NCBI RefSeq assembly: GCF_002197845.1
Contig: NZ_NIDE01000004.1
Coordinates: 744,001-808,000 of the forward strand
Source: Fimbriiglobus ruber
GTDB lineage: Bacteria; Planctomycetota; Planctomycetia; Gemmatales; Gemmataceae
Length of the DNA stretch: 64,000 nucleotides
Direction of reading: 5' to 3'
The notes under the pieces were generated by a model. It ran no database searches, was not told the origin of the DNA, and saw only the letters and a program-made list of their open reading frames with translations. Shown here piece by piece: positions 52,132-62,011 of the stretch (its first letter is position 1; the number at the start of each line of letters is the position of its first letter). A program made the position numbers and the translations under genes.

Positions 52132-54243
52132 TTATAACCCACCGGAGAAGTCCGGCGTTGGCGAATCGCCGTCCGTAGTCAACTTGATAACCGTCCCCTC
52201 ATACTCCAACTTATCCAATTTTTCGGTCAATTCGCTCCGCAGCCCGTCCCGTTCGACCTGGAGCGAGTGCGTGTCGCGGTCGATTTCTTCGAGCCGGTCT
52301 TCCTGCTGGGTGAGGGTCCGGACCAACCGCTCGCGTAACTCTTTCTCGGAGGGGCGGTCCCCGAGGGCGGCCAGGTTTTCGCGAATCCGCTTTTGCTCGG
52401 CGTGGATCTTCTCGCGCTCTTTCTGGAACCGCTGGATTTGTTCCTGGGCAGCCGCATCCCGCTGGCGGGTCTCGAAAATCGCGCGGATCGCCTGGGCCAC
52501 CTCCTTGTCGAAATACTTCCGTTCGAGCCAGTAGCCGAGGACGGTGTCCGTGCTGTCGATCAGTCCGACCTTCTCTTCGATCGGTCGTTGGGCGTGGACG
52601 AGGAGTTTCGTGGTCGTTTTCGGGGGGAGGGTGATCTTGAGCCGCCAGTAGTTGTCCGTGATCTCGTGGGGCTTCGCCGGCTCGACGAGGTTCCAATCGG
52701 GGCCGCCACGCGGGTGGTCGACGTACAGCACCTGCTCCTTGTCCGCATTGCCGACGAACGTGTACGTCGTGATTTGCGACTGGGCGGAGTAGAGCTGGAC
52801 GGTGCCCCCGCGGACCAGGACGCGGGTGACGCGCTCGGTCTGGATGTTCGATTTGTCGGTCGCGCGGACAGCCAACTCCACAGCATACCCGACGAGCCGC
52901 TTCTCGCCCGGCTTGAGCGTGTCGAGCATCGCCTCGCCGACGTAGCTCCCCGCGTCGAGGACCGTGACCGGCCCGCCTTCGAGCGTCAGCCCGGTCGTGT
53001 TCTCGAACTCGACGCAGCGGATCGGGTTCTCGGGCCGCGCGTGCTTCTGGTACAGCAGGACGGCCCGCCCGGCGAACGGTTTCAGCACGATCGGAACGAG
53101 CGCGGACTGATTCCGCCGCACCGTCACCGGCTTGTCGATCGTGTACTCGAACAGGTCGCCGACTTGCCGCTCGCGGGTTTGGGTGGCGACGGAAGAGACG
53201 CCGGATGGACGAAGCATAGCAGACGCACTGGCCTTTCCCCTGTGACGCTTGATTCGCCCGGCGAACTGGGCCTGTAAAGTGTGAGACGACGTGATATGCG
53301 ACTCGCTTGCGTGTTCTGCATCAGATCCGTCGTCATCGTCCAGAAGTTCGAATTCCTCTCCCGTCTCCGCCATCGGAGGCAATACGCCGGTTGTTTCCTG
53401 AACCGCGACCACCGGCCGCTTAATGTACCGCGGCGTGTAGAGGTCGTGCGTGAACGACACCGGCAGCCCGGCCACGAGCGTCAGGTCGATCAGGTCCCAG
53501 TCTTCGTCCGACGTATTGTCCACGACCGCCCAACCCTGAATGAGTGACCGTGTGTGTCCTTCGCCGTTTTCCGGCGGTGATGCGGCGGCCGTCTCATCGA
53601 GCGGTTCGCCCAGGAGCATGCGATACGTCGCCTTCCACACTGGGGCTTCGAGTAGATAACTCACCCGCAGCGTCCGCTCGCCGGTTCCCTGGGTGAATAG
53701 GGTGAACGTCCGAGCGTCTTTTTTTTTCGACGCGAGCTGAGTTTTGAGGTAGTAGTCGAGATCGCGGCGGATGCCGTCGTCGAGGATTTGTACATCGAGA
53801 TCGAACAGGTCGAACGTGCGGACGTCCCCGCCATCGCCCAGGACGGACACGCGGACCTGCTTCGCCACGCCGGACGGCGTCCGCGTTTCCACCGTGTCGA
53901 TGCCGAGGAGGACGCCCTGGGTTTGCCCGGCCGCCGCGGTCGGCCGGACCGCCACCCGCGCCCCTTTCAACTGCGGCAGGAGGGCGACAAGGCTGCCGCC
54001 ATCCGGGATGTTGATGGCGATCTCCGCCAGGAGTTGCTCCACCGGCGTGGTCGAGTCGTAAGAAACGGCCGACACCACGCCGCCGTTGGCGTCGAGGACG
54101 GTGAGCGACTTCAGGACGTCGCTCACCTCGCGCTGCTTGAACGTAAGGGTCACGGCCTGGTCGCCGGTGACGGTCGCTTCCCGCTCGAAAAACCCGACCC
54201 CGTGCTTGTACAACACGACCCGGCGGATCGGCAGTGTCGACAT
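52132..54243 (-). CDS. DUF4139 domain protein (mucoidy inhibitor A-like)
   Basis: A 703-residue protein from the ATG at 54243 (GGGAG eight bases upstream). The N-terminal DUF4140-like start RRVVLYKHGVGFFEREA and the DUF4139 middle (SYLLEAPVWKATYRMLL, DWDLIDLTLVAGLPVSF, GDLFEYTIDKPVTVRRNQSA) are typical. The C-terminal coiled coil (about 600-690) has RFQKEREKIHAEQKRIRE. No signal peptide. It precedes the WXG100 gene by 71 bases and may be cotranscribed. Its function is not established in bacteria. Confidence 0.88.
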   Translation of the reverse strand: MSTLPIRRVVLYKHGVGFFEREATVTGDQAVTLTFKQREVSDVLKSLTVLDANGGVVSAVSYDSTTPVEQLLAEIAINIPDGGSLVALLPQLKGARVAVRPTAAAGQTQGVLLGIDTVETRTPSGVAKQVRVSVLGDGGDVRTFDLFDLDVQILDDGIRRDLDYYLKTQLASKKKDARTFTLFTQGTGERTLRVSYLLEAPVWKATYRMLLGEPLDETAAASPPENGEGHTRSLIQGWAVVDNTSDEDWDLIDLTLVAGLPVSFTHDLYTPRYIKRPVVAVQETTGVLPPMAETGEEFELLDDDDGSDAEHASESHITSSHTLQAQFAGRIKRHRGKASASAMLRPSGVSSVATQTRERQVGDLFEYTIDKPVTVRRNQSALVPIVLKPFAGRAVLLYQKHARPENPIRCVEFENTTGLTLEGGPVTVLDAGSYVGEAMLDTLKPGEKRLVGYAVELAVRATDKSNIQTERVTRVLVRGGTVQLYSAQSQITTYTFVGNADKEQVLYVDHPRGGPDWNLVEPAKPHEITDNYWRLKITLPPKTTTKLLVHAQRPIEEKVGLIDSTDTVLGYWLERKYFDKEVAQAIRAIFETRQRDAAAQEQIQRFQKEREKIHAEQKRIRENLAALGDRPSEKELRERLVRTLTQQEDRLEEIDRDTHSLQVERDGLRSELTEKLDKLEYEGTVIKLTTDGDSPTPDFSGGL

Positions 54244-54375
54244 GAAACGGACTCCCAACGAGTGCGGCGGAAGAGAGATGCGCCGTGCGGCCGGCGTCTT
54301 CGATATACTGTATGACAGTCGCGGCACCACCCTCTCCCCTCCGAACCGCCGCTACCGTCTTCGACCGAGGACACC

Positions 54376-55788
54376 GTGACGCCGCGCGAAGTTCTAGCCC
54401 TACTCCGGGAAAAAGAAGTCAAGGCCGTCGACCTCCGGTTCATGGACTTCCCGGGTTTGTGGAAACACGTCACCATCCCGGCCGAAGCGCTCGACGAGCA
54501 CTCGTTCGAGGACGGCATCGGGTTCGACGGGTCGAGCCTCCGCGGGTGGCAGAAGATCAACGAAGCGGACATGCTGCTCGTCCCCCAGCCGGACACCCTC
54601 TTCCTCGACCCGTTCCGCCAGGACGTGACCCTGGCCATGATCTGCAACATCCAGGACCCGAGTACCCGCGAGGACTACCCGAAAGACCCGCGGAACGTGG
54701 CCCGGAAGGCCATTTCTTACATGAAGTATTCGGGCATCGCGGACGCCGCGAACTTCGGCCCGTCGATGGAATTCTTCGTCTTCGACGACGTCAAGTTCGA
54801 CCAGACCACGCACTCGGCGTTTTACTACGTGGACTCGAACGAGGCCGCGTGGAATACGGGCCGGGACGAGCGGCCGAACCTGGGGTACAAGGTGCCGTAC
54901 CGCCAGGGGTACTTCCCCTGCCCGCCGACCGACCATCTGCACGACCTGCGGTCCGAGATGATGCGAGTGATGCTCGACTGCGGCATGACCGTTGAGAGCC
55001 ACCACCACGAGAAGGCGACGGCCGGCCAGTGCGCGATCGACGTCCGGTACGCCGATTTGGTCCAGTCCGCGGACGCCGTGCTGAAGTACAAGTACATCGT
55101 CAAGAACGTCGCCCACCGCCGCGGCAAGACGGCCACGTTCATGCCCAAGCCACTATTCGACGAGTACGGCTGCGGCATGCACGTCCACGGATCGCTCTGG
55201 AAGAACGGCAACAACCTGTTCGCCGGTTCCGGAGCGAGCGGCCTGTCCGAACTGGCCGAGTACGCGATCGGCGGCATCCTCCGGCACGCCCGGGCGTTGT
55301 GCGCGATCACCAACCCGACCACGAACAGTTACAAGCGGCTCGTCCCCGGCTTCGAGGCCCCGACCCGGCTGGCGTACAGCCAGCGGAACCGGTCGGCGGC
55401 GATCCGCATCCCCGTCTACTCGTCCCGCCCGCGGTCCCGCCGGATCGAATACCGGCTGCCGGACGGCTCGGCGAACCCGTACCTCGCGTTCAGCGCGATC
55501 CTGATGGCGATGCTCGACGGGATCATCAACAAGATCCACCCCGGCCCGCCACTGGACAAGGACATTTACGACCTGCCGGCCGAGGAGCTGAAAGACGTCC
55601 CCACCCCGCCGACCCACCTCGACGAAGCGCTCAAAGCACTGGAAAAAGACCACGACTTCCTGCTCAAAGGCGACGTGTTCACCGACGACGTGATCGAGAC
55701 GTGGGTCCAGTACAAGCGGAAGGAAGAAGTCGAGGCGATCCGACTCCGGCCGCACCCGTATGAGTTCGCGCTGTATTTCGACAGCTGA
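54376..55788 (+). CDS. glnA: Type I glutamine synthetase
   Basis: A 470-residue GSI. It has the N-terminal beta-grasp (DLRFMDFPGLWKHVTIPA), GFDGSSLRGW, the ATP/Glu-binding segments (MEFFVFDDV, HHHEKATAGQCAID, GCGMHVHGSLWKNG, TNSYKRLVPGFEAP) and NRSAAIRIP. The adenylylation Tyr is present in DIYDLPAEE, so the beta-type GS with adenylyl control is likely. The start is a GTG at 54376 with GAGG five bases upstream. It is divergent from the DUF4139 gene. Confidence 0.97.
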   Translation: MTPREVLALLREKEVKAVDLRFMDFPGLWKHVTIPAEALDEHSFEDGIGFDGSSLRGWQKINEADMLLVPQPDTLFLDPFRQDVTLAMICNIQDPSTREDYPKDPRNVARKAISYMKYSGIADAANFGPSMEFFVFDDVKFDQTTHSAFYYVDSNEAAWNTGRDERPNLGYKVPYRQGYFPCPPTDHLHDLRSEMMRVMLDCGMTVESHHHEKATAGQCAIDVRYADLVQSADAVLKYKYIVKNVAHRRGKTATFMPKPLFDEYGCGMHVHGSLWKNGNNLFAGSGASGLSELAEYAIGGILRHARALCAITNPTTNSYKRLVPGFEAPTRLAYSQRNRSAAIRIPVYSSRPRSRRIEYRLPDGSANPYLAFSAILMAMLDGIINKIHPGPPLDKDIYDLPAEELKDVPTPPTHLDEALKALEKDHDFLLKGDVFTDDVIETWVQYKRKEEVEAIRLRPHPYEFALYFDS

Positions 55789-55798
55789 TATGTGATAT

Positions 55799-55857
55799 GT
55801 GGCGGCACGTTTCCAACGTGCCGGATGGAACGGCACGTTGGAAACCAGCAATTCCCG
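55799..55857. repeat. Left copy of the IS-cluster flanking inverted repeat (family E)
   Basis: GTGGCGGCACGTTTCCAAC at 55799-55817 and CCAGCAATTCCCG at 55845-55857 match the reverse complement of 60069-60099. The left copy has a 27-base insert that makes an internal palindrome (GGCACGTTTCCAACGTGCC with GGCACGTTGGAAAC). Confidence 0.85.
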
Positions 55858-55966
55858 TTTTGGCTTTTTGCAGCTCAGCAATTAGTCTGGGCTGCTATTG
55901 GCAATTAGAGCTTCGACTGCGGATCAGCTGTTTTGACCCCGGATGGGACGGCTTGTGCCCGCGATT

Positions 55967-57276
55967 AGGAACCCGGAAAGAAATAGATATCCCAGACTCC
56001 GAGGTTGATTGGTATATTGCTTCTCCACTCGTGGGAGGAGCAAGAACATGGAACTTACGGATGGGTTCAAAGCCACTCTCGCCGAAACGGCAAGAATGCT
56101 TCGCGGCTCGCAGCGCCGGCTGTTCATGGCGCGGACGGTTCAGTCGTTGGGAGCAGGCGGACAGCGGCGGGCCGAAACGGAGTTCGGCTGGAATCGCGTG
56201 ACGATTCGTAAGGGGATGCACGAACTGCGGTCCGGTATCACCTGTTGCGACGCCCCCACGGCACGCGGCCGCGCCCGCGCCGAGGAGAAATTGCCGCGTT
56301 TGCTCGCCGACATCCGGGACATCGCCAAAGGATTCAGTCAAACGGACCCACAGTTTCGCAATCGGCGATTGTACACGCGGTTGACGGCGGAAGAACTGCG
56401 CCGGCAACTGATCGAACAGAAGGGATATCAGACGGCGGAACTGCCGACGCCGCGGACATTGCGCACGAAGCTCAATGACTTGGGGTTTCACCTGACCAAG
56501 GTGGCCAAGTGCAAACCCAAAAAAAGATCAAGCAGACCGACGCCATCTTCGCGAAGTTGAAAGTGGTCAATCGGTCCGCGGACGAAGCGGAAACGGTGTT
56601 GCGTTTGTCGTGGGATGCCAAGGCCGCCGTGAAAATCGGCGATTTTTCGCGTGGAGGCAAGAATCGGCTGGAGCGGAAGGGGGCGGACCACGATTTCCAA
56701 CCGAAAGGGATATTGAATCCGTTTGGGATCTTTTTGCCGCAATGGGACGACCTGCACTTGTATTTCACGGCGTCGGCGGTCACGAGTGACTTCATCGTCG
56801 ATGTGTTGGAACGGTGGTGGGGGAGCAACCGTCAGCGGTTCCCACGTGTGGATACGCTGGTGATCAACCAGGACAACGGCCCCGAGCTTCACAGTCGACG
56901 CACACAGTTTTTGAAGCGGATGGTGCAGTTTGCGCGGGACCAGGCGTTGCGGATTCGGCTGGCCTATTACCCGCCGTACCACAGCAAGTACAACGCGATC
57001 GAACATTGCTGGGGCATCTTGGAAAACCACTGGAACGGCGAACTGTTGGACGATGTGGACGCGGTTCTGGAATTTGCCCGAACCATGACGTGGAACGGCA
57101 AAAAGCCCGAAGTCGAGCTGCTGTGTGGGACCTACAGGAAAGGCATTCGTCTCTCGCCACGCCAAATGAAAGTGGTCGAGAAACACGTGACACGCGATGC
57201 CGAACTCGGAAAATGGTTCCTCGATATCGACGGACCAAGTTTGCGGCTGGGATAATTATTACTTTCCGAGTCCCTT
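55967..57276 (+). mobile_element. ISAzo13-type insertion sequence
   Basis: About 1310 bases. Imperfect terminal repeats: AGGAACCCGGAAAGAAATAG at the left (from 55967) against AGGGACTCGGAAAGTAATAA read inward from the right end (57275). It contains one transposase in two frames. No target duplication was recognised. Confidence 0.75.
56048..57255 (+). CDS. ISAzo13 family DDE transposase (two frames, -1 shift at A7)
   Basis: ORF A (56048-56560) begins MELTDGFKATLAETARML with GGAGGAGC six bases upstream and encodes the helix-turn-helix half. ORF B (from about 56510 to 57255) encodes the DDE catalytic half: INQDNGPELHSRRTQFLKR, YYPPYHSKYNAIEHCWG. The frames meet at CCCAAAAAAAG, a slippery A-run. 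Reading ORF A then slipping back one base joins them into a protein of about 400 residues. ISAzo13 elements commonly carry such two-frame transposases. Confidence 0.88.
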
Positions 57277-57399
57277 AAGCCTTCTATTATCTGATCTTCA
57301 TGCGGATTGATGCCGACGTTGACCCAGGCGCGTACCCCCCTGAGGCCAAGCCGACGCCTCGTCTAACCGGTTCGTTTCGATTCGACCGACGGGTTCACT

Positions 57400-58572
57400 A
57401 TTCTCGGACTCGCCTGAAGTGACACAAGTCGGCCTTGAGCAACCAGGCCTGGATAGCGGAGGATAGATCCTTCACCGATCCGTCTGCGGGAGGGCAAGGA
57501 TGCGTCCCCAATATTCGTTTCCCGAACCCGTGGTCCAAGCGATCGCGGACGCGCGCTATCGGCACCCGGACCCGCGTGTCCAAGAGCGGATGGAGATTCT
57601 CTGGCTCAAGACCCGGAACGTGACGCACAGTCGGATCGCGGAGTTGGCCAACGTGTCGCGCTCCACGGTGCAGCGGACCCTGCGGATCTATGCGGCGAAG
57701 GGTCTGGATGGGGTCCGATCGTTCGGCTGGAAGGGCCAACCCAGTGCGCTGACACCGCATCACGGGACGATCGAAGACGCGTTTCGCCGGCACCCGCCGC
57801 ACACGGCCCACGAGGCGGCGCGGCGGATCGAGGACCTGACGGGCGTCCGACGCAAGGCGTCGCGGGTGCGCCAGTTCTTGAAAGAGGATCTGGGGATGAA
57901 ATGCCTGAAGGTGGCACCCATCCCGGTGCCGCCCAAGAAAACGGTCGACGAACACGCCCGCACGCAGGCGGATTTTTTAAAAGACGGAACTGGAACCGAA
58001 GTTGGCGGAAGCCCGCGACGGTAAGCGGACGGTGTACTTCGTGGACGCGTCGCACTTCGTCTTGGCGTCGTTCCTGGGGTGGGTGTGGTGCTTCGTCCGG
58101 TTACATGTCCGGGCCGCGTCGGGACGGCAGAGGTACAACGTGCTGGGTGCGCTGAACGCGGTCACGCACGAGCTGGTGACAGAAATCAACACGACGTACA
58201 TCACGGCCACCTCGGTGTGTGCGTTGCTCCGCAAGATCGCGGCCCTCGGTGGGTCATTGCCGATCACGCTGGTACTCGACAACGCCCGCTACCAGCGGTG
58301 CGCGCTGGTGGAGCACACGGCCAAGGCACTCGGGATCGAGTTGTTGTTCCTGCCGTCGTATTCGCCGAACCTGAACTTGATCGAGCGACTCTGGAAGTTC
58401 GTGAAGAAGGAGGCGTTGAACAGCCGCCACCATCAGGACTTCAAGAAGTTCCAGGAGGCCATCGACCATTGCTTGGCGGATCTGCCGACGAAACACCGAG
58501 AGAAACTGGCGACCCTGATGACCCACAAATTCCAGACGTGGGACAATGTGTCACTCCTGGACGCGTAAAGTA
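57400..58572 (+). mobile_element. IS630-type insertion sequence inserted at TA
   Basis: About 1170 bases bounded by TA at 57400 and 58571. Inner terminal similarity: CCTGAAGTGACACAAGTC at the left against CCAGGAGTGACACATTGTC read inward from the right. The right end cuts into the IS4-like element. Confidence 0.7.
57500..58568 (+). CDS. IS630 family transposase in two frames
   Basis: ORF A (57500-58024; GGGAGGGCAAGG before the ATG) has the N-terminal helix-turn-helix (RNVTHSRIAELANVSRSTVQ, then VRRKASRVRQFLKEDLGMK). ORF B (to 58568) has the DDE domain: VYFVDASHFV (first Asp), LPITLVLDNARYQRC (second Asp) and LFLPSYSPNLNLIERLWKFVKK (Glu). The junction lies at GATTTTTTAAAAGACGG near 57980; the second frame is +1 (or -2) relative to the first. 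Joined they give about 355 residues, the normal size. Confidence 0.88.
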
Positions 58573-59967
58573 TAACTGGTATTCGGGAGCGGGATCTTCT
58601 GAAAGTTCAACAACGTCTCGTAGAGCTGCCGGAACGAGGGGAAATGGAAGCACTCGAACAGGCTCAGCACCTTCTTCCACAATCGCCGCTTGCTTCCCAT
58701 CTTCGCCCAGAGCGCTGGAAAGAGCCCGTCGCCGATCTGCTGGGCTTGGTCGACCAAAACGCCAACATCATCAGCAGGGCAAAGACCGTCGCCAAGTGCT
58801 TCTGGCCGTGGCCGAAATTGTGCTCGAACGCATAGTCCCGGTTCTTGAGGGTATTGAACGTCTCGTTCTCGATCCGCCAGCGCGCCCGCCCGCCCGCCCC
58901 GCGCGATGTCGGACACGGTTTCGGCGGTCAGTTCCAGATCGGTGATCCAACGGAAATGCCGCACGTCACGCCCGCCGAGTTCCCAGTAGTCGAGCATGCC
59001 GACCCGCTCGTCGGCGTAGGTCTTGTTCAACGCGGCGTCGGTCAGCCAGCGGTCATGGTGAACGGTCCCGTCCGGGTCGACCAACGTCAACACCTGGACG
59101 AGGCGATCCTGGTCCGCCTGGTCCATCTGCGCGCACAGATCCTGGGCCATCTGCTCGCGGACACCTTCGTCCGCCTGGCGGCGATCCTCTTTCGCCTGGT
59201 TCACCTGTGCGAACAGGTGCGTCTGTTTGCCGGGTTTCACGCTCAAAATGAAGGGGATGCGGTGTCGCTTGAGGATGCGGACATGCGGACCCTCGGCGCG
59301 GAGGGCGTCTTCCACGATGATCACCGGGAGTTTCGGATGTTCCCGGCGGAAGGATTCCAACGCCCGCGCCGAGGCACTGCGTTCGCCATCCCCCTTCGTG
59401 GTCCCGTCTTGTTGGAGGATCGGTTCTGGGCACCGGGGAACGACTTCCCGGAAGTCGGGATGGACGACCGCCATCCCGAGCATGCGGTGGGAGTAGCTGA
59501 CGACGCCATTGCGGCTGCGTTTCTGGAGGCAACGCGGGCAGTGGATCGTGTCGGATGAGAAGTGGGTGGTGCCATCGCTGGCCAGCAAATCAGGCCCCCG
59601 AAAGGAGACGAACCGTTCGAGGTATTTGCCACGCTGGAGGTGGCGAAACAGATCGGTGAAGGCCGGTCGGAGGAGGCGGGGATCGATGTCATCCAGGATG
59701 GTCCGCATGTGGGTGTCGCAGGGGATCTGTTTCAACCCGAACAGAGCCTGCAGGTTGAACGTGTTGGTCGTGCGCTCGCGTTCGAAGGCCAACAGGGAGG
59801 GGGACTTGAGGAAAAAAGAGGGCGAATCCGGAGAGCAACGCGTCCCGCAACGAGATGGTCGGTGCGGTGCGTGTGTCGGGGAGGTGTTGGAACCGAGCGC
59901 GGAGGATCCGGATCAACCGATCCGCGGCCAGGGGCGATTCGGGCGGTGGTGACATGGCAAGAGTCAT
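58551..59967 (-). pseudogene. Decayed IS4-like DDE transposase
   Basis: The N-terminus (from 59967, MTLAMSPPPESPLAADRLIR) and the main part are in different frames, joined at a six-T run near 59814 where five are expected. The main frame has ASDGTTHFSSDTIHCPRCL and VIIVEDALRAEGPH. It is lost again near 58895 at a CGGG repeat; the expected RWRIENETFNTLKN and EHNFGHGQKHLATVFALLMM lie in another frame before the first returns. The C-terminal codons run into the IS630 element. At least three shifts, so inactive. Confidence 0.85.
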
Positions 59968-60068
59968 TTGCCAATATTAATGTGGGAGAGCTATGCAAAA
60001 TAAGATACCCGGACCATTACGAAAGGACACTTCGTAATGGCCGCTCAACCAAGCGAAAATACCGTGGG

Positions 60069-60099
60069 CGGGAATTGCTGGTTGGAAACGTGCCGCCAC
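60069..60099. repeat. Right copy of the IS-cluster flanking inverted repeat (family E)
   Basis: 31 bases (CGGGAATTGCTGGTTGGAAA and on to CCGCCAC) that are the reverse complement of the two outer blocks of the left copy at 55799-55857. Confidence 0.85.
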
Positions 60100-60127
60100 A
60101 ATCGTTGGGAACGTCCCGCCCTACGCT

Positions 60128-60696
60128 TCACGGCGCTGCTGTTCCCGATCCTTCGGCTACCGCTTTGAGCCGCGCTAAGATTTCCTGCCGGCCCAGACGT
60201 TTGAGTACCTCGACGTTCCGCCGGGGGATGTCGAGTAATCGTTCGGGGTCGCCTGCGACTGCCGTAATACTGTCTTCGCGGAGCAAGTGGAGCATCGGAT
60301 AGGGAGAGCGATTCGTGTAATTCTCGACCGCGTTCGGGCTCGTTCCGGCGAATTGGTAATTCGGGTGGAAGCCGGCAATCTGGATCACACCTTGTAAGTC
60401 GAGGGTGTGCAGGAGACGATCGATCGGTTCAAAGAAATCGTTGTAGTCGTGGAAGTTCGGCAACGCCTGGGGGTGAATAAGAAGGGTTGTTTCGACCACC
60501 GTCTGGGGACCGAGGCCAGAGCCGTTAACTCCCGGGACAAGGCCGCGAGTAGGGTTTCCTCGTCCGCAGCGTCCGTCGCCACGTATCGAATCAGATCGGC
60601 GTCGAACACGCGGCGGGCGAACGGGCAGAGATTGAGCCCGATCACCATGTCCGAAACCCATCGCCTCGTCACCGCAGCCACGGCATCAACGTCCAT
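60128..60696 (-). pseudogene. DUF1415 family gene with a one-base loss
   Basis: The ATG at 60696 (GGGAG six bases upstream) starts MDVDAVAAVTRRWVSDMVIG, then NLCPFARRVF, up to LTALASVP. The rest lies in another frame: VVETTLLIHPQ, FHDYNDFFEPIDRLLH, GFHPNYQFAGTSPNAVENYT, SPYPMLHLLRE. The shift is at GGGG 60504-60507 (C-run on the coding strand), where five bases would give ASVPQTVVETTLL. The restored protein is about 189 residues, the usual DUF1415 length. Function is unknown. Confidence 0.9.
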
Positions 60697-60889
60697 TCCA
60701 ATCTCCCGACGCGACCCAGCTGGGTGCGGACATGCCATTCTCTGAGTAGGGCAGGCGGCTGCGGGGAAATTTCTGCCCTTTAACTATGCGATTCGTGTGG
60801 AAAAGCTACGCATCAGCGACTAATATAAGAATGCTCTCTTACGTCGTCGCCTTATTTCTCTGGCTTCCTCTCCCAGGCAGCCGGTACGA

Positions 60890-62002
60890 ATGCCCAAAAC
60901 GGAGCACGCGGAACCTCCACTCCCCGAGATTGTGGGCAACGCCCCTGCCATGCAGGAGGTTTATCGGATGGTGCGCCTGGCCGCACCCCGGTCGACCAAC
61001 GTGTTGCTCATCGGAGAGACCGGCACTGGCAAGGAAGTGATCGCCAAGGCGATTCACAAGCTGAGCCAACGGCGGGAAGGTCCGTACATTCGCGTCAACT
61101 GTGGTGCGTTGCACGAAAACTTGCTTGAGAGCGAGTTGTTCGGCCACATCAAAGGCGCGTTTACCGGCGCGGTGGAAAATAAGCCCGGCCGTTTTGAAGC
61201 CGCGCACCTCGGCAGCATCTTTCTGGACGAAATCAACAGCATGTCGCCCAAGCTTCAGGTGAAGCTGCTGCGGGTGCTGCAAGAGCGGGAGTTTGAACGG
61301 GTCGGCGAGAGCCGGACCATCCGCGTGGACGTGCGTGTAATCGCGGCCACCAATGCCGCGCTCGAAGACTTGGTCGAGCAGGGCCAGTTCCGCGAAGACC
61401 TTTATTACCGGCTCAACGTTGTGCCCATCGTCCTTCCGCCACTCCGGGAGCGCCGGGAGGATATCCCCCTACTCGCGCACTTTTTCCTCAAAAAGTACAT
61501 CGACCAGAATAAGCTCTCGATCCCGGCCGACCTGTCCCCGGAACTCACCGCGGCGCTCAAGGTCCACGATTGGCCGGGTAACGTCCGCGAACTGGAGAAC
61601 GCGATCGAGCGCCTCCTTGTATTGTCGGACAACGGGCACCTGGCCCCCGAACTGCTGCGTCTCGACCGCCCGCGGGTGACGACGCGGGTAACGACCAAAG
61701 GCGGCGGCCCTGTGGGGCACGACGTCCCCTCGCTGATTCGCGCCCTGGTCCGCGCCGGCGTCTCGTCGGCGATGCCGTCGGACGTTCGGCTCTATGATTT
61801 CGTGGTCGGCGGCGTCGAACGAGAATTGATCGAGCAGGTGATGCGGCAGTTCGATGGCGTGCGCGTGAAAGCCGCCAACCGCCTCGGCATCAACCGGAAC
61901 ACGTTACACAAGAAGCTCGACGAATTTAAACTCGAAGATCAGAAGAACGAATTGGGCGCGCCTCCACCGCCCGACGGCGAAGCGGTCGCCGAGGGCGTAT
62001 AA
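60890..62002 (+). CDS. Sigma-54 activator without receiver domain
   Basis: A 370-residue AAA+ activator that starts directly at the ATPase domain. Walker A GETGTGKE (42-49), the canonical GAFTGA loop (89-94), IFLDEINS as Walker B and DLYYRLNVVPI are all intact. The C-terminus has a Fis-type helix-turn-helix (GVRVKAANRLGINRNTLHKK). Without a sensor domain it may be constitutive or controlled by a partner. It is close to the convergent miaA gene (nine bases). Confidence 0.93.
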   Translation: MPKTEHAEPPLPEIVGNAPAMQEVYRMVRLAAPRSTNVLLIGETGTGKEVIAKAIHKLSQRREGPYIRVNCGALHENLLESELFGHIKGAFTGAVENKPGRFEAAHLGSIFLDEINSMSPKLQVKLLRVLQEREFERVGESRTIRVDVRVIAATNAALEDLVEQGQFREDLYYRLNVVPIVLPPLRERREDIPLLAHFFLKKYIDQNKLSIPADLSPELTAALKVHDWPGNVRELENAIERLLVLSDNGHLAPELLRLDRPRVTTRVTTKGGGPVGHDVPSLIRALVRAGVSSAMPSDVRLYDFVVGGVERELIEQVMRQFDGVRVKAANRLGINRNTLHKKLDEFKLEDQKNELGAPPPPDGEAVAEGV

Positions 62003-62011
62003 GCGACCGCG

